Shown here: positions 52,101-59,885 of the stretch, piece after piece | How the letters are laid out: the number at the start of each line of letters is the position of its first letter | Numbering within the stretch: the first letter of the stretch is position 1 | Assembly (NCBI GenBank): GCA_916613615.1 | Contig: OU744725.1 | Location: 9,282,708 to 9,346,707, forward strand | Direction of reading: 5' to 3' | DNA: 64,000 nt | Source of the DNA: Steromphala cineraria | Lineage: Eukaryota; Mollusca; Gastropoda; Trochida; Trochidae | Program-made: the position numbers and the translations under genes | Notes under the pieces: model-generated | The model's input: only the letters and a program-made list of their open reading frames with translations | Databases searched by the model: none | What the model was told of the DNA's origin: nothing

Positions 52101-53650
52101 GTGTTGTATTTATGAATTTCTAACAATATCAATATCTTACTTACTAGTGTATAGACATGTATTCTAATCTGACAAATTTACATGTTCATTTGGCAATAAT
52201 CTTGTTTTTTAGTGAAATTTGAGTTTTGTTACCTTGTGAATGTCAACTTTGTTTTATTGTTTTGTATTAATTTTGGTTATCATCAATCTGACACACACTG
52301 TTATTTTATTATTCAATGTCTTTAGTTAAACAATTCTGTTTTTCTATCGAAGAATGAATATTTGTTTCGCATGTATAAGCCTGTCTATCATCACCGGTGA
52401 ATGAGAACCCAAGTTTGTGCTTCTGCTTTCATAACATTAAGATAGGTGTCTTAGGTACATCATGTCAAATTGAAATTAAACAAACCAAAATCTCATGTTT
52501 ATGGTCAAGGATGCAAGTTATCATTTTTGGCCAGTTAGATATTTTGTTCATTCATTCACATTTTCGCTGCCTAATACTTTCAAAGCTCTTTAACAGTACA
52601 AGAGTGTATATACATATGATATAGACCCACCACTGCCAAAAAGAGCTTCAAAAATCAAGTGTCAAAAGAGAACATTTCTTCACTTCAATTGCTTCCGAGA
52701 CTGAATATAGTCTAATATGTAAATATGGCATTTTTCAGTTTCCTTGCTTCATCGGGTTTGATCAAGTCTCCCAGCCCGGCTGCGCCGTCTCCAGATAGCT
52801 CGAAGCCCACAGAGGCTGGTGACATGAAGCAGGGTAATGGACCAACAGAAGACAAGGAGAAAACAGAGGAGAAGGATGCGGTAGAGGAAGCCAGGTGAGT
52901 TATCTCCCCTTTGTTTGACATTTCATGTGAATATTGAAACAAGGCTTTGAGGTTTTCTGCTCTTAGAAAAACATGAAAGAAAACCTTTTGTTTTTTAGGC
53001 AGAAGAAAACCGAAGATGTAATGTTTCCTCCAATTTATTTATCATCAAATGTTAATATTTTCATTTTATTATTTAAAATTCCCAATTCTGGCATTATAGA
53101 GAAGATGTCTCCCTTCTTCATCAAGGCACTTGTGTGATAATTATTTGTTTGTAGGTCTGACAACTTATTCTAAGTCTCCCTTTTGGGCTTTGTTTCAATT
53201 GTAATCCTGCTATCAAGTCTTCCTTTCAAACGTAAAACATCATTTAGGCTTATTCTCAGAACTAAAACTCCTTGAGAGGTTATTCATAGAAATGATGCAA
53301 CCTACAAAACAACAAATAATCACCGTATGTTTTTTTTAAAGGAATCTCAATGAAACCTCTCCCCAGCCAACTATGAATATTATTGCAAATATTCTCAATA
53401 AACACACAAAAGGAAAGTTTAAGCATTATGAGACTGGAAGGCTGTAGTCTTAATAAGCCCCTTTCCCTACAAAATTAATATGCAATCTTAGATCTATGAT
53501 TTATTTTCTGTGTATTCTCTTTATCACAGACTTTGTCTCATCTTTAAAATATTTCTTGTGTGTTTCAGAACCCTAGCCAAAGGTGCAATGGAGAATTTCA
53601 ATAAAGTTGTGCCGGAGCCTTCTTCCAGTGTACCTAACGGCCCAGTCTGA
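34050..53650 (+). CDS. PPP6R3: Protein phosphatase 6 regulatory subunit (SAPS family), complete 26-exon coding region
   Basis: Regulatory subunit that binds the PP6 catalytic subunit through its SAPS domain and directs the phosphatase to its substrates. Coding exons: 34050-34109, 34427-34506, 35194-35280, 35782-35968, 36500-36637, 37238-37303, 37703-37815, 38043-38156, 38495-38624, 39038-39196, 39725-39850, 40212-40276, 40626-40744, 41116-41201, 41397-41486, 42910-43007, 44364-44424, 44969-45099, 45639-45760, 46313-46448, 46683-46750, 48425-48629, 49228-49341, 49902-49952, 52739-52894, 53569-53650. They total 2844 nt (947 codons plus TGA); all phases join and all introns are GT-AG. The start [20 protein letters not shown] is nearly the vertebrate N terminus. 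Residues of about 130-510 form the SAPS helical repeat region (motifs [32 protein letters not shown]). An acidic, Ser-rich, probably disordered tail follows ([22 protein letters not shown]) and ends in NGPV like human PPP6R3. Vertebrates have three paralogues; this is probably the single invertebrate copy. Confidence 0.93.
34427..34506 (+). CDS. PPP6R3: PPP6R exon 2 (residues 21-47)
   Basis: Acceptor TTACAG, donor GTAAGT, ends in phase 2. Encodes the conserved block [20 protein letters not shown], almost identical to vertebrate PPP6R proteins. Confidence 0.93.
34593..34880. mobile_element. Possible small DNA element in PPP6R intron 2
   Basis: The segment opens with TACCGTATTTAACGTAATAAGCACCCCCT and closes with GCGCCCC, then CAGGGTGCTTAATAGG. 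The ends are partly inverted (AATAAGCACCC versus GGGTGCTTAAT). This looks like a terminal inverted repeat pair of a MITE. No target duplication could be confirmed. Confidence 0.35.
35194..35280 (+). CDS. PPP6R3: PPP6R exon 3 (residues 47-76)
   Basis: Acceptor GCTGCAG, donor GTACGT. Encodes [19 protein letters not shown], matching the family block that follows KLIEFL. The last Lys codon is split across the intron. Confidence 0.9.
35782..35968 (+). CDS. PPP6R3: PPP6R exon 4 (residues 76-138)
   Basis: Acceptor GTCTTTCAG, donor GTGAGA, ends in phase 0. Encodes [20 protein letters not shown] and then [18 protein letters not shown], two of the most conserved family blocks. Confidence 0.94.
36121..36390 (+). 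repeat. Dispersed mollusc repeat, short copy (PPP6R intron 4)
   Basis: It opens with GGCCTGATGGGTTTATGGCA and GCATGGCATTCAGCGTCC and closes with GAAGCCTGATGAACTGCAAAGCCA. The same opening and closing blocks bracket the longer copy at 43265-43975. Here the internal tandem units are absent. Confidence 0.65.
36500..36637 (+). CDS. PPP6R3: PPP6R exon 5, start of SAPS core (residues 139-184)
   Basis: Acceptor AATGGCAG, donor GTAGGA, 46 codons. Encodes [20 protein letters not shown] and LITCIELPE, the signature start of the SAPS domain. Confidence 0.94.
37238..37303 (+). CDS. PPP6R3: PPP6R exon 6 (residues 185-206)
   Basis: Acceptor TTTGTTTCAG, donor GTGAGT, 22 codons. Encodes [20 protein letters not shown], equal to the vertebrate WLNEEKIIQRLVE block. 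Confidence 0.92.
37703..37815 (+). CDS. PPP6R3: PPP6R exon 7 (residues 207-244)
   Basis: Acceptor CTTCTTCAG, donor GTAAGT, ends in phase 2. Encodes [20 protein letters not shown] and DPDPLL, as in the vertebrate proteins. Confidence 0.93.
38043..38156 (+). CDS. PPP6R3: PPP6R exon 8 (residues 244-282)
   Basis: Acceptor CTGTTTCAG, donor GTAAGT, 114 nt, phase 2 to phase 2. Encodes [20 protein letters not shown] and a hydrophobic helix that ends TLLEVRKQG. Confidence 0.92.
38495..38624 (+). CDS. PPP6R3: PPP6R exon 9 (residues 282-325)
   Basis: Acceptor TTCTTCTCTAG, donor GTACTA, ends in phase 0. Encodes [17 protein letters not shown], matching the vertebrate RLGSFHELLLEPPK block. Confidence 0.91.
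39038..39196 (+). CDS. PPP6R3: PPP6R exon 10 (residues 326-378)
   Basis: The acceptor used is TTTGTAG ending at 39037, chosen because only it joins in frame with [21 protein letters not shown] 11 bases downstream would shift the frame. Donor GTATGT. The PPLGNTRL motif is diagnostic for the family. Confidence 0.9.
39490..39530 (+). repeat. SINE-like tail, copy 1
   Basis: CCGCCACTGATGGCTGAAAT followed by AACTCAACTCAACTT is a diverged copy of a short dispersed repeat found five times here, always in the same orientation. Confidence 0.6.
39725..39850 (+). CDS. PPP6R3: PPP6R exon 11 (residues 379-420)
   Basis: Acceptor TGTTCCAG, donor GTTTGT, 42 codons. Encodes [20 protein letters not shown], the conserved [15 protein letters not shown] block. 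Confidence 0.93.
40212..40276 (+). CDS. PPP6R3: PPP6R exon 12 (residues 421-442)
   Basis: Acceptor TTGTTTTCAG, donor GTAAGT, ends in phase 2. Encodes [19 protein letters not shown], matching the vertebrate LFQKCQLIERILEAWEMN block. Confidence 0.91.
40626..40744 (+). CDS. PPP6R3: PPP6R exon 13 (residues 442-482)
   Basis: Acceptor TTCCACAG, donor GTAGAG, ends in phase 1. Encodes [20 protein letters not shown], close to the vertebrate GGRRHGYMGHLTRIAN motif. Confidence 0.94.
41116..41201 (+). CDS. PPP6R3: PPP6R exon 14 (residues 482-510)
   Basis: Acceptor CTACTTGTAG, donor GTAAAC, ends in phase 0. Encodes [20 protein letters not shown] and then KKNTVEL, the end of the SAPS region. Confidence 0.92.
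41397..41486 (+). CDS. PPP6R3: PPP6R exon 15 (residues 511-540)
   Basis: Acceptor TTTGCCAG, donor GTAAAT, 30 codons. Encodes the acidic motif [18 protein letters not shown], equal to the vertebrate SSSDDEIDFKETGFSQD stretch. Confidence 0.91.
42910..43007 (+). CDS. PPP6R3: PPP6R exon 16 (residues 541-573)
   Basis: Acceptor ATTCATCAG, donor GTGAGT, ends in phase 2. Encodes [20 protein letters not shown], almost identical to vertebrate PPP6R3. Confidence 0.94.
43265..43975 (+). repeat. Dispersed mollusc repeat, long copy with four internal units (PPP6R intron 16)
   Basis: It opens with TAGCTCATCTGGCCTGTAAG and GCATGGTGTCCAGCGTCCGTC. Four diverged units of about 145 bases follow, starting near 43382, 43526, 43669 and 43820. 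Each carries AGAAAGCTGAAACTTTGTG, and the first three also ACTCCTTG and GGTGGCCCTGTGACCCC or a close form of it. It closes with GAAGCCTGATGAGCAACAGAG. This is a repeat type I associate with bivalve and gastropod genomes. Confidence 0.8.
44364..44424 (+). CDS. PPP6R3: PPP6R exon 17 (residues 573-593)
   Basis: Acceptor CCACTTTTCAG, donor GTAAGT, ends in phase 0. Encodes [19 protein letters not shown], matching the vertebrate SFDRVSDINFTLN block. Confidence 0.89.
44461..44727. repeat. Foldback: inverted repeat with arms of about 90 bases (PPP6R intron 17)
   Basis: 44461-44551 pairs with 44636-44727. The best block, CTCAAAGCCTAAAATGCCAG plus TTTCCGAA, is complementary without mismatch; the rest is roughly 80 percent matched. 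About 85 bases lie between the arms. It starts only 36 bases after the exon-17 donor, so the pre-mRNA could form a long stem there. Confidence 0.85.
44969..45099 (+). CDS. PPP6R3: PPP6R exon 18 (residues 594-637)
   Basis: Acceptor TTTGTTCCAG. Encodes [20 protein letters not shown], a highly conserved acidic block. The donor is GTTCGA, clearly weaker than its neighbours. Reading through it adds 17 codons and stops at 45149-45151, so intron retention would give a truncated protein. Confidence 0.88.
45639..45760 (+). CDS. PPP6R3: PPP6R exon 19 (residues 637-678)
   Basis: Acceptor CTTTACAG, donor GTAAAT, ends in phase 1. Encodes [18 protein letters not shown] and EKMDID, which align with the vertebrate STDSEEE and DKMEVD motifs. 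Confidence 0.9.
46313..46448 (+). CDS. PPP6R3: PPP6R exon 20 with tandem acceptor (residues 678-723)
   Basis: Two acceptors lie three bases apart (TTTGCAGCAG, exon start at 46313 or 46316). Both keep the frame and differ by one Ala before [12 protein letters not shown], which matches the vertebrate NWSANFDVPMET block. Donor GTATGT. Confidence 0.9.
46683..46750 (+). CDS. PPP6R3: PPP6R exon 21 (residues 723-746)
   Basis: Acceptor CTACTTGCAG, donor GTAAGT, ends in phase 1. Encodes [18 protein letters not shown], aligned with the vertebrate RSNSPVEMETSTEPMD stretch. Confidence 0.9.
46945..48165. mobile_element. hAT-type non-autonomous element, 1221 bp (PPP6R intron 21)
   Basis: A perfect 8-bp direct repeat ATTACTAA flanks it (46937-46944 and 48166-48173), the hAT target-site length. 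The ends are inverted: TAAGGCTAACACGACTAG at the left and CTAGTTCTGCCAGCCTTA at the right, both followed inward by several GTCGACTAG repeats. There is no transposase frame. Its core also exists in inverted form at 32350-33260. Confidence 0.85.
48189..48250 (+). repeat. SINE-like tail, copy 2
   Basis: CCGCCGCTAATGGCAGAAAT, then ATTGCC and AGCATTAATTCACTC. It abuts the right end of the hAT-type element. Confidence 0.65.
48425..48629 (+). CDS. PPP6R3: PPP6R exon 22 (residues 746-814)
   Basis: Acceptor TGTGAACAG, donor GTAACC, ends in phase 2. Much more GC-rich than the other exons. Encodes an acidic Pro/Ser/Thr/Glu-rich disordered segment ending IPPPPPSS, with no clear vertebrate equivalent. 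Confidence 0.85.
48771..48825 (+). repeat. SINE-like tail, copy 3
   Basis: GCCGCTAATGGCTGAAATAT, then TGCCCAAGCGGTTAAACATT and AACTCACTAG. This is the best-kept copy of the repeat in the gene. Confidence 0.7.
49228..49341 (+). CDS. PPP6R3: PPP6R exon 23 (residues 814-852)
   Basis: Acceptor TTTTTTGCAG, donor GTAAGA, 114 nt, phase 2 to phase 2. Encodes a polar acidic tail segment with no recognised motif. Frame, phases and splice sites fit. Confidence 0.83.
49902..49952 (+). CDS. PPP6R3: PPP6R exon 24, probable 51-nt cassette exon (residues 852-869)
   Basis: A pyrimidine-rich tract precedes acceptor CGAATCAAG, with donor GTGAGT. It encodes [16 protein letters not shown]. The length is a multiple of three and phases match on both sides, so skipping keeps the frame. 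It is the least certain coding exon. Confidence 0.65.
50500..50800. repeat. GC-richer block beside a Penelope-type end (PPP6R intron 24)
   Basis: This stretch is less AT-rich than the intron around it and leads directly into the Penelope-type repeat at 50819. It contains CACGTTCTAACGTAAGCC and GTGATTGGTCCGCTTGTG. I see no gene in it. It is probably part of the same insertion. Confidence 0.4.
50819..50944 (-). mobile_element. Penelope-type terminal repeat with a decayed hammerhead-like core
   Basis: Two 28-base arms, 50819-50846 and 50917-50944, are inverted copies (about 26 of 28 match: ATATATGGATAACAACTTCT type). Between them the minus strand reads CTTGTGAATAGCACAAGAAC and then CTGTGTCGAAACGTC. 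This resembles a hammerhead ribozyme, with CTGATGA altered to CTTGTGA, a short stem II (CACA/TGTG) and an intact GAAACGTC. Such ribozymes are known in terminal repeats of Penelope-like elements. This copy should be inactive. Confidence 0.6.
51290..51545 (+). pseudogene. LINE (CR1-like) 3' end with ATG microsatellite (PPP6R intron 24)
   Basis: The frame [20 protein letters not shown], then PSVKT, is the typical last segment of CR1/L2-type reverse transcriptases (usually FSYAAPKLWNSLP). It is followed by a short untranslated part and GATTATGATGATGATGATAATG, the kind of microsatellite tail these elements carry. Confidence 0.65.
52739..52894 (+). CDS. PPP6R3: PPP6R exon 25 (residues 869-921)
   Basis: Acceptor ATTTTTCAG, donor GTGAGT, 156 nt, phase 2 to phase 2, so it can also be skipped in frame. 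Encodes [20 protein letters not shown] and then a Glu/Lys-rich segment. Confidence 0.87.
53569..53650 (+). CDS. PPP6R3: PPP6R terminal coding exon 26 (residues 921-947 and stop)
   Basis: Acceptor GTGTGTTTCAG. The last residues are SSSVPNGPV followed by TGA at 53648-53650. The NGPV end is the same as in human PPP6R3, which supports both the frame and the orthology. Confidence 0.93.
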
Positions 53651-55722
53651 GTGGGCAACTATGTCTAGACTAGCAAGAAACGAATATATGCTAAGAGGCA
53701 GCTGCTTCTGTAAATAATGCCTTATCAAAACAGGGATGCCTGTGAAAGCAGCCAGGCTTTTAACAGTTTTAACCTCCTTGTCTCTTTTGACAAGCCAGTG
53801 TGCTGTATGTACCGTACTGAACTGACTGTACGTCCGAACAAGCCTGAACGGTGATGTGCTTCACGACATCTGTATCATATCCTTTGATGACAAATGGCCA
53901 GCTCAAGAGACTGAACCAACCTCAGATAGGACTGTTGGTGTTGTCCCCTTTAGGTGGACGTACACATGTACGTATATACAAACAAACACTTTGTGATTCC
54001 TGTGATGTTTTAGTTGTGCTAGCAACAGGAGCAAGTTTTGTTAGTCCTCACTCCCCAACAAGCACCTGCCACCATGAACACTAAAGATTCAAGAGAGGGA
54101 GGGAGGGAGGGAGAAGATGAATGAGTGATTGCGTGAAAGTGAGAAGCAAGCCCGTGGACAAAGGGAGGACTTACAGTTGCTGTCATGGTGCTTTTAGAAT
54201 CTATTCACATACCTCCCAATAACTGATGAATGTATGTATGTATGCAAGTATGTACACACGTCTGATCACTTAGTGGGCAACTGTTGCAGTCGATACAGAG
54301 ACTCATCAAGTCCTAGGTTACTTACTGTCTGTACATGTCTTGTGATGCACTATTCTCTTCTATACCTTAGGGGTGTAGTTACTTACTCTAACTCTGTTTT
54401 GCTCATATATAGGTTTTTGTGTTGTAGGAATATTTGAGCTTGTTCGAATCAGTGAAAATCAGTTTTGCAAATCTATATTGAACCGGCTACTAACTTTCAA
54501 ATTAATTATATGTTTGAAGGAACTTGTCAAACTTGTAAATCTTGGTTGAAACCGTTTTCCAAAAGGTATGTGTTTTAATGCAACAGATATGTTTCTGCTT
54601 TTTACCACCATGTATCTATCCACATCAAGATCTTATATCTGCTTCACTGTTAATTTTAACTATGCATGCTATGTTGAGAAGGTCGATGAATGTTATTGTA
54701 TTAATTTATATCCTGTTATTTTGATGAACAATACAAAGTAAGTACACCTCTATGTTCATGCTAATGCTGACCAATGAATAACTTGAATTTCTCTTAATAC
54801 TGAGGCTTTGTCAGTCCAAAGGTTCACCATTATTTTATAATTGTTTGTTAGCATGATTGTCAAAATTGTAAAAAATGTTTCCTGAAATGATAATGAAAGA
54901 ATTCTCTAATCAGTTATTTATGAAATCCAATATATATTTTTTCAATGATAACTTATTACAAAGCAACATCACAGCTTCCATAATGTTTACTCAACCTCTT
55001 AAAGAGTTTTACACTTTTGATGATGAGGTATCTTTTGGGAGGTGTTTTCTAATTAATCAGCTTATTTATCATTCATTAATCATGAGTTGTATGCATGCAA
55101 CATACGATGATCTGTAGAGATAAGGGTAATTAATCCAAATGCAAAGACGTGTATATTTTAGTATCTATTTAATTGAACTCACTTCATGAATCACATCATT
55201 GCCATAATGCCTGTAAGTTATGAAGGAACTAGTGGCATTTGTACCAAAACTGTGTTTGTCTTAGTGTGTGGGGCAGTTGAAAAATTGTGATAATCCTATT
55301 TTGTTTCACATAGAAAATTTATTTTTCATGATTTTTGTCAAACAACACTTCAACTCTGATCACCTGTGGCTGTTAGGGAGGCAAGTTATGATTCTTTGAA
55401 AAGGGAATAACTTCCAAGTCGTAGATCAGATGTCAACTCAGTCACACATGATCTGTATCAAGCAAATAACATCACCTGTGCGATCTCAAAATGCATTCCT
55501 GTCTAAGGTTGCTCTGTTACACGTTTCTCACCAAATATGAGGCACTTTGTATAAAATTTACTGTTTAGATGGGGTTAAGATATTTTGGGTGAAATGGACA
55601 TGATTTGTTACTATTTCAAGGATGAAATGTTTGCTGGTAACTTTAAACCTGAATTTTGTGTCCTATTTAATGTTCATTTTCAAGTATCTGTTAGAGATGT
55701 TGCATCTTTTTGCAGTGGGCCC

Positions 55723-55796
55723 TTACACAAAGCAGTCTTAACACTAGATTGATGCTTATGTTAAGTCAGAATTAAAACTAAGATTGCTTTGTGTAA
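55723..55796 (+). repeat. Hairpin in the presumed PPP6R 3' UTR
   Basis: TTACACAAAGCAGTCTTA at 55723-55740 pairs with TAAGATTGCTTTGTGTAA at 55779-55796, 17 of 18 positions. The 38-base loop contains TTATGTTAAGTC. It looks like a small palindromic repeat that would form a stem in the mRNA. Confidence 0.8.
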
Positions 55797-57709
55797 CAGT
55801 CTGCAAAGCAGGGGTTGAAAAATCTGTAAGTCAAGATCACCGACTCTCCTAAAAAAACATTTGGAGCCCAATGCCTCTCCCCACCCCACCCCCCTTTCCC
55901 CACAATTAAATAGCTTGTCCCTCCGTGACATAATGTTACAAACTTCTGAAGTGCATCACTTGATTCCAAAAAGATTTGTTGACCCCTGCAAACTGCAATT
56001 TAAGCACATGTGTTTGCCAACCGTTATGGTAACAGTGCCTATGGTTTAGCCCATTCTAAAGTAAAGACTGTTTTCTATCCTCTTTCCTCATGCTCACAGA
56101 TAATCACATCAATGAAGTGCTGATGTACTATGTATATATAGTAGGTAGGTAGGTAGGTAGGGATGCTGTACGATAATACTGTAATACATGTATCTGACTT
56201 GGCAGGTACCCCTTGGGAACAGTAGCTTATGTACTGTTTGTGATATCTTGTATATACTGTTATATATGAATCAATCCAATTTTGTAAAGTGGGGACAGCT
56301 TGCTGTTCTTGTAATGTGATTATAGTGTCAGCCGTCTTCATAACTAAATTCATCAGGGTCGTCAATCAAGTCTTAGATGTTTAGTTTGATTTGTCTGCAT
56401 TTTCTGTAAGTGTAATGTAAGGAAATCATGATGACAATTTCAAGTAGGTTTCAAGTCACAAAATCAGTCAGTCCTGATTTTCTTTGTCTGGTCATTTTTT
56501 TCCCTTTCAAATTCCTAAGGTTGATGTCTTTAACTCTTTTTTTTTATTATACTTAACCCTTGATCTATATCTATGGTATCTGTTTTTATTTGTTCTTGAT
56601 ACTACAATATGAATTATTTCATACAGATCTATATTTGTCACCAGTTGGGATTTTGGTGAATTCAAATCAATTTATTGCTAACACAGAGTTTTTTCATATG
56701 TCATTTTTGTTAACAGATTAGATATATTTTTGAAAATATTGTTTGTAAAAAAAACTTATTCAATTATCTCTAAATGAAGTCTTTTTTAAATAATATCTTT
56801 TTGGGTTGGAATTGATTACTTGTCATAATTAGACTCCTATCTAATAGAATGGTTAATTATCTAGTTATCCATAATAACATAAATTCACCACATCTAATGC
56901 ATATCAGTTTTTGAGAGATAAGGAACAAGGTGTCAAAGTTATTGTTTCCATAATACAGACTACCATTGCTCATGTTCTGCAGTGTAAATGCATGAATGAT
57001 ACTGTTGATCTTTAGTGTGTCTAATCAACTACAATATAATTATCATGTTTATCTCATAATTGTTTGATCATAAACAGTTTGTGATAATTTCCAGTGGAAA
57101 TAGATAATAGTTTTGTCGCGTTCTGTGTTGTGAAGATGTAAGAATCAAAACTGCCTGCTATTATTATGCGACTGTATTTCAACCACAACTCTCCTCACAG
57201 TCGATTCATAATGGGTTTATTTGATGCGAGGGTAGTAAAGGGTATTAATACTCTTACCTTATCCTACAGATTCTGAAATTTAGTGAGAGAAACTGTCAAC
57301 TTTATTTGTCAAGTCAAAGCGAGGAAAGTGGCACATCAATAATGCCGAATTCTCTCAATTCTAGTCCTTTTTAAGTATTCATAAACTTCAATTTATCTAC
57401 ATTCTTCAGTAACCAAGACAATCAGCGTGTATATTGTTATAAAACTATCTATCATGTCTTGACTGTGCGAAGAGTTGTGGAGAGAAAAAAGTCGCAATGG
57501 ATCATAAACCTGCTGTAGTTACAGCCCACACTTGATTATGGTGTGGACATAGGATCTTCAACGTCTCCCTATCTCGTACAGACCTAGTATACTCACACAC
57601 TCGTCTTGTTAGGGGCTGCACTTTGTTTGAGATCAGTTTCCTCTCAATTCTAATGGAGCACACTTCTATTTGTAACATGCTACAGTGTAAGCTCTATCAC
57701 TCCAAATCA

Positions 57710-57765
57710 TGCCACTAATGGCTGAAATATGACCAATGTGGTGCTAAACACCAACTAACTCACTT
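57710..57765 (+). repeat. SINE-like tail, copy 4
   Basis: GCCACTAATGGCTGAAATAT, then GACCAATGTGGTGCTAAACA and CTAACTCACTT, inside the presumed 3' UTR. Confidence 0.65.
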
Positions 57766-59116
57766 CCAAATCAAGTACAGCCCTGGTTCAGTCACTTGTA
57801 TCAGGAAAGTTCCCTTGGTTTGAGGTGTGAAGCTCCATCAGCCATTCAAGCACATTACTGTCTTTGACGTGTGACAATGCTTGGCTCTTATACTTTCAAA
57901 TCAAGTAAAGCCTTAGTATTACTCCTGTGTGGGGTTGTGCTTGATTTGAAACCTGTAAGCTCTATTGCTTAAATTGATTCAAACAAGCCAATATACCCCA
58001 TATAACATGAAACAATGCTGCTTTAAATGTAAGCTCTTTCTATCTCAAATCAAGTGCAGCCCCTGTTCAGTCACTATTATATGTTATGTCTGCTGACTAA
58101 TGTTATTGTATCCCTGTGTGTAGTTGAAGTCCAATCCACTGGTAAATTCTCACAAAGTTATTTATCACTTAAAACAATTGACACAAATAAGCTCTCTTGT
58201 GATGAAGTGAAATGGTGACGTTAATTGTATTTTGACAACTGTGGTTAAATCATTGCTTCAACAACTACACTGGAAGTGAGAATGAAGTTCATGTTTTATA
58301 TCATTTTAAATGTCTACTATTGTTTGCCCTATATCATAATACTGATCAACTTCAATTGCAAAATGCTCTGTTCAAATGTATTTTTAAAACACTCATATTG
58401 TGCAAGGGAAACTTAATTTTATGGGGTATTTTTAAATGTAAATAGTCTGTCTAATCATGTTACATTATTATTTTGTTTTGATTAACTGAAAAGAATAATC
58501 TGTATTATGTTAGATCCTTAGCAAATGATTGTGTGCCAAAATTGGTTGCTTTAACATTGCATATTTAAGATTAGGGTGTCTTGGAGGAAGTACTAACTAG
58601 CGGTAGGAAACACTTGGCAACACTGTGATGCACCAGGCTCTGATGGATGTGTCGGAGCTTGGTGCTGTTTCTGTGTGCAGACTGTCGATGTATAGGTCTT
58701 TGTATTGTTGATATGTACAGAGATGTACAGTGTTGCACAAGAGTTCGATGTAAGTCATAATAACTAATTTTCTACATAAGGAAGATACATGTGTATTTTA
58801 GGGTGGAGGTGGCCTCATACTCTTACCATGCAGCATGAAAATCTTGTAGTTTGTGGACAATGAATTTGTGTACAGAATCACTTGTATCCCTACAGTGCAG
58901 GGCTGAGACACAGAGACAAAGGCTGTTGATTGACAGTATTTATAAATAAATTATATAAATTGATCAATGACTTCTGGTGCTGTTTTATGTGCGTCTTGCC
59001 TCATGAAGCATATGACGATTTTGAGAAAGAGACAAATGGAGAGAAGGAATCAAGATGGTAAAAGCTTTGCCCTGATGGAGCAAGATGATGATGATACTGT
59101 GCCATCAGTTCATTTA

Positions 59117-59185
59117 CAGTCGGACCTCGATAATCCGAACGCTTCCGTTTTTACTACCGAAACGAATCTTAACAAGTTGGATTAA
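59117..59185 (+). mobile_element. Solitary terminal sequence of a pogo/Tigger-type element
   Basis: ACAGTCGGACCTCGATAATC followed by CGAAC matches the terminal-repeat style of Tigger/pogo elements. I found no partner end in inverse orientation in the window, so the element is truncated. It lies shortly after the last PPP6R polyadenylation signal. Confidence 0.4.
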
Positions 59186-59837
59186 CTCCCCTTTAAGTCT
59201 ACAGACAGACCAGAACGTATTTAGAATATCATAGAGTTTATTACATACACAAGTATCATACTTATAATACATAACAATGAAATTTAGATGTACAGTGTTT
59301 TGGACGATGTAAAATTAATCAACAAATCAAATCAAGTCGTGCATATAAAAAAAAGTTTATACATTGAACATCCAAGGAAACTCTTTTCAAGAAGATCTAT
59401 GAAACATATCTAAACAAGTATTGAAACAAAATTGAACAACAAAAGAATCGCTTCTCTTGACATCTATTTTCATCACAACAAACGACAACTGAAGTATGGG
59501 ATAATTTCAACACCTGTCATGGGCACCTTTGTCAGTCAAATTCATAATACACCGTCTGCGTGTGAAGTGAATAAGACGGTTTATAGTTTTCATGAGGATG
59601 TTTCACACCTTGAACGAGCCATAATCAAACATCATTACACAAGTGTTCAGCGGGGTAATGATCCGGTAAAAGGGACATCAATTGCGTCATGTATATGTCA
59701 TGGATTGCGATAAGCCTTGAGTGATTCTGGAAGATATGGGACGAAGTTGGCACTTAAATGGAAGTGTAGCATTTTTTCTGTTCGTCTGTTCGTCTGTTCG
59801 TCTGTCCCTCACAAAAGTTAATCCGAAGCATATCCTT

Positions 59838-59885
59838 CTGGCTGAAATATTGCCCAAGCGGTGTAAAACAATAACTCACTCACTC
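59838..59885 (+). repeat. SINE-like tail, copy 5
   Basis: CTGGCTGAAATATTGCCCAA, then GCGGTGTAAAACAATAACTC and ACTCACTCC. The ACTC-rich end is complete here. Confidence 0.7.

Larger units (their letters stand above)
49953..52738 (+). other. PPP6R3: PPP6R intron 24, largest intron (2786 bases)
   Basis: Holds the GC-richer block at 50500-50800, the Penelope-type end at 50819-50944 and the LINE tail at 51290-51545. The remaining AT-rich sequence shows no exon with matching phase. Other PPP6R introns not listed separately hold nothing I can recognise. Confidence 0.6.
53651..58970 (+). other. PPP6R3: Probable long 3' UTR of the PPP6R gene
   Basis: About 5.3 kb of AT-rich DNA with no credible coding exon follows the stop. 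The first convincing polyadenylation signal I see is AATAAA at 58945-58950, followed by a GT-rich stretch. The segment holds short simple repeats (GAGG-type near 54095, GTAG at 56139-56160), a hairpin at 55723-55796 and a SINE-like tail near 57710. Whether transcription reaches 58.9 kb is inference; an earlier cleavage site is possible. Confidence 0.45.

Noticed and set aside
59432..59713. 93-codon open frame on the plus strand
   Set aside because: No known domain, no splice context, and it lies among element remnants downstream of PPP6R.
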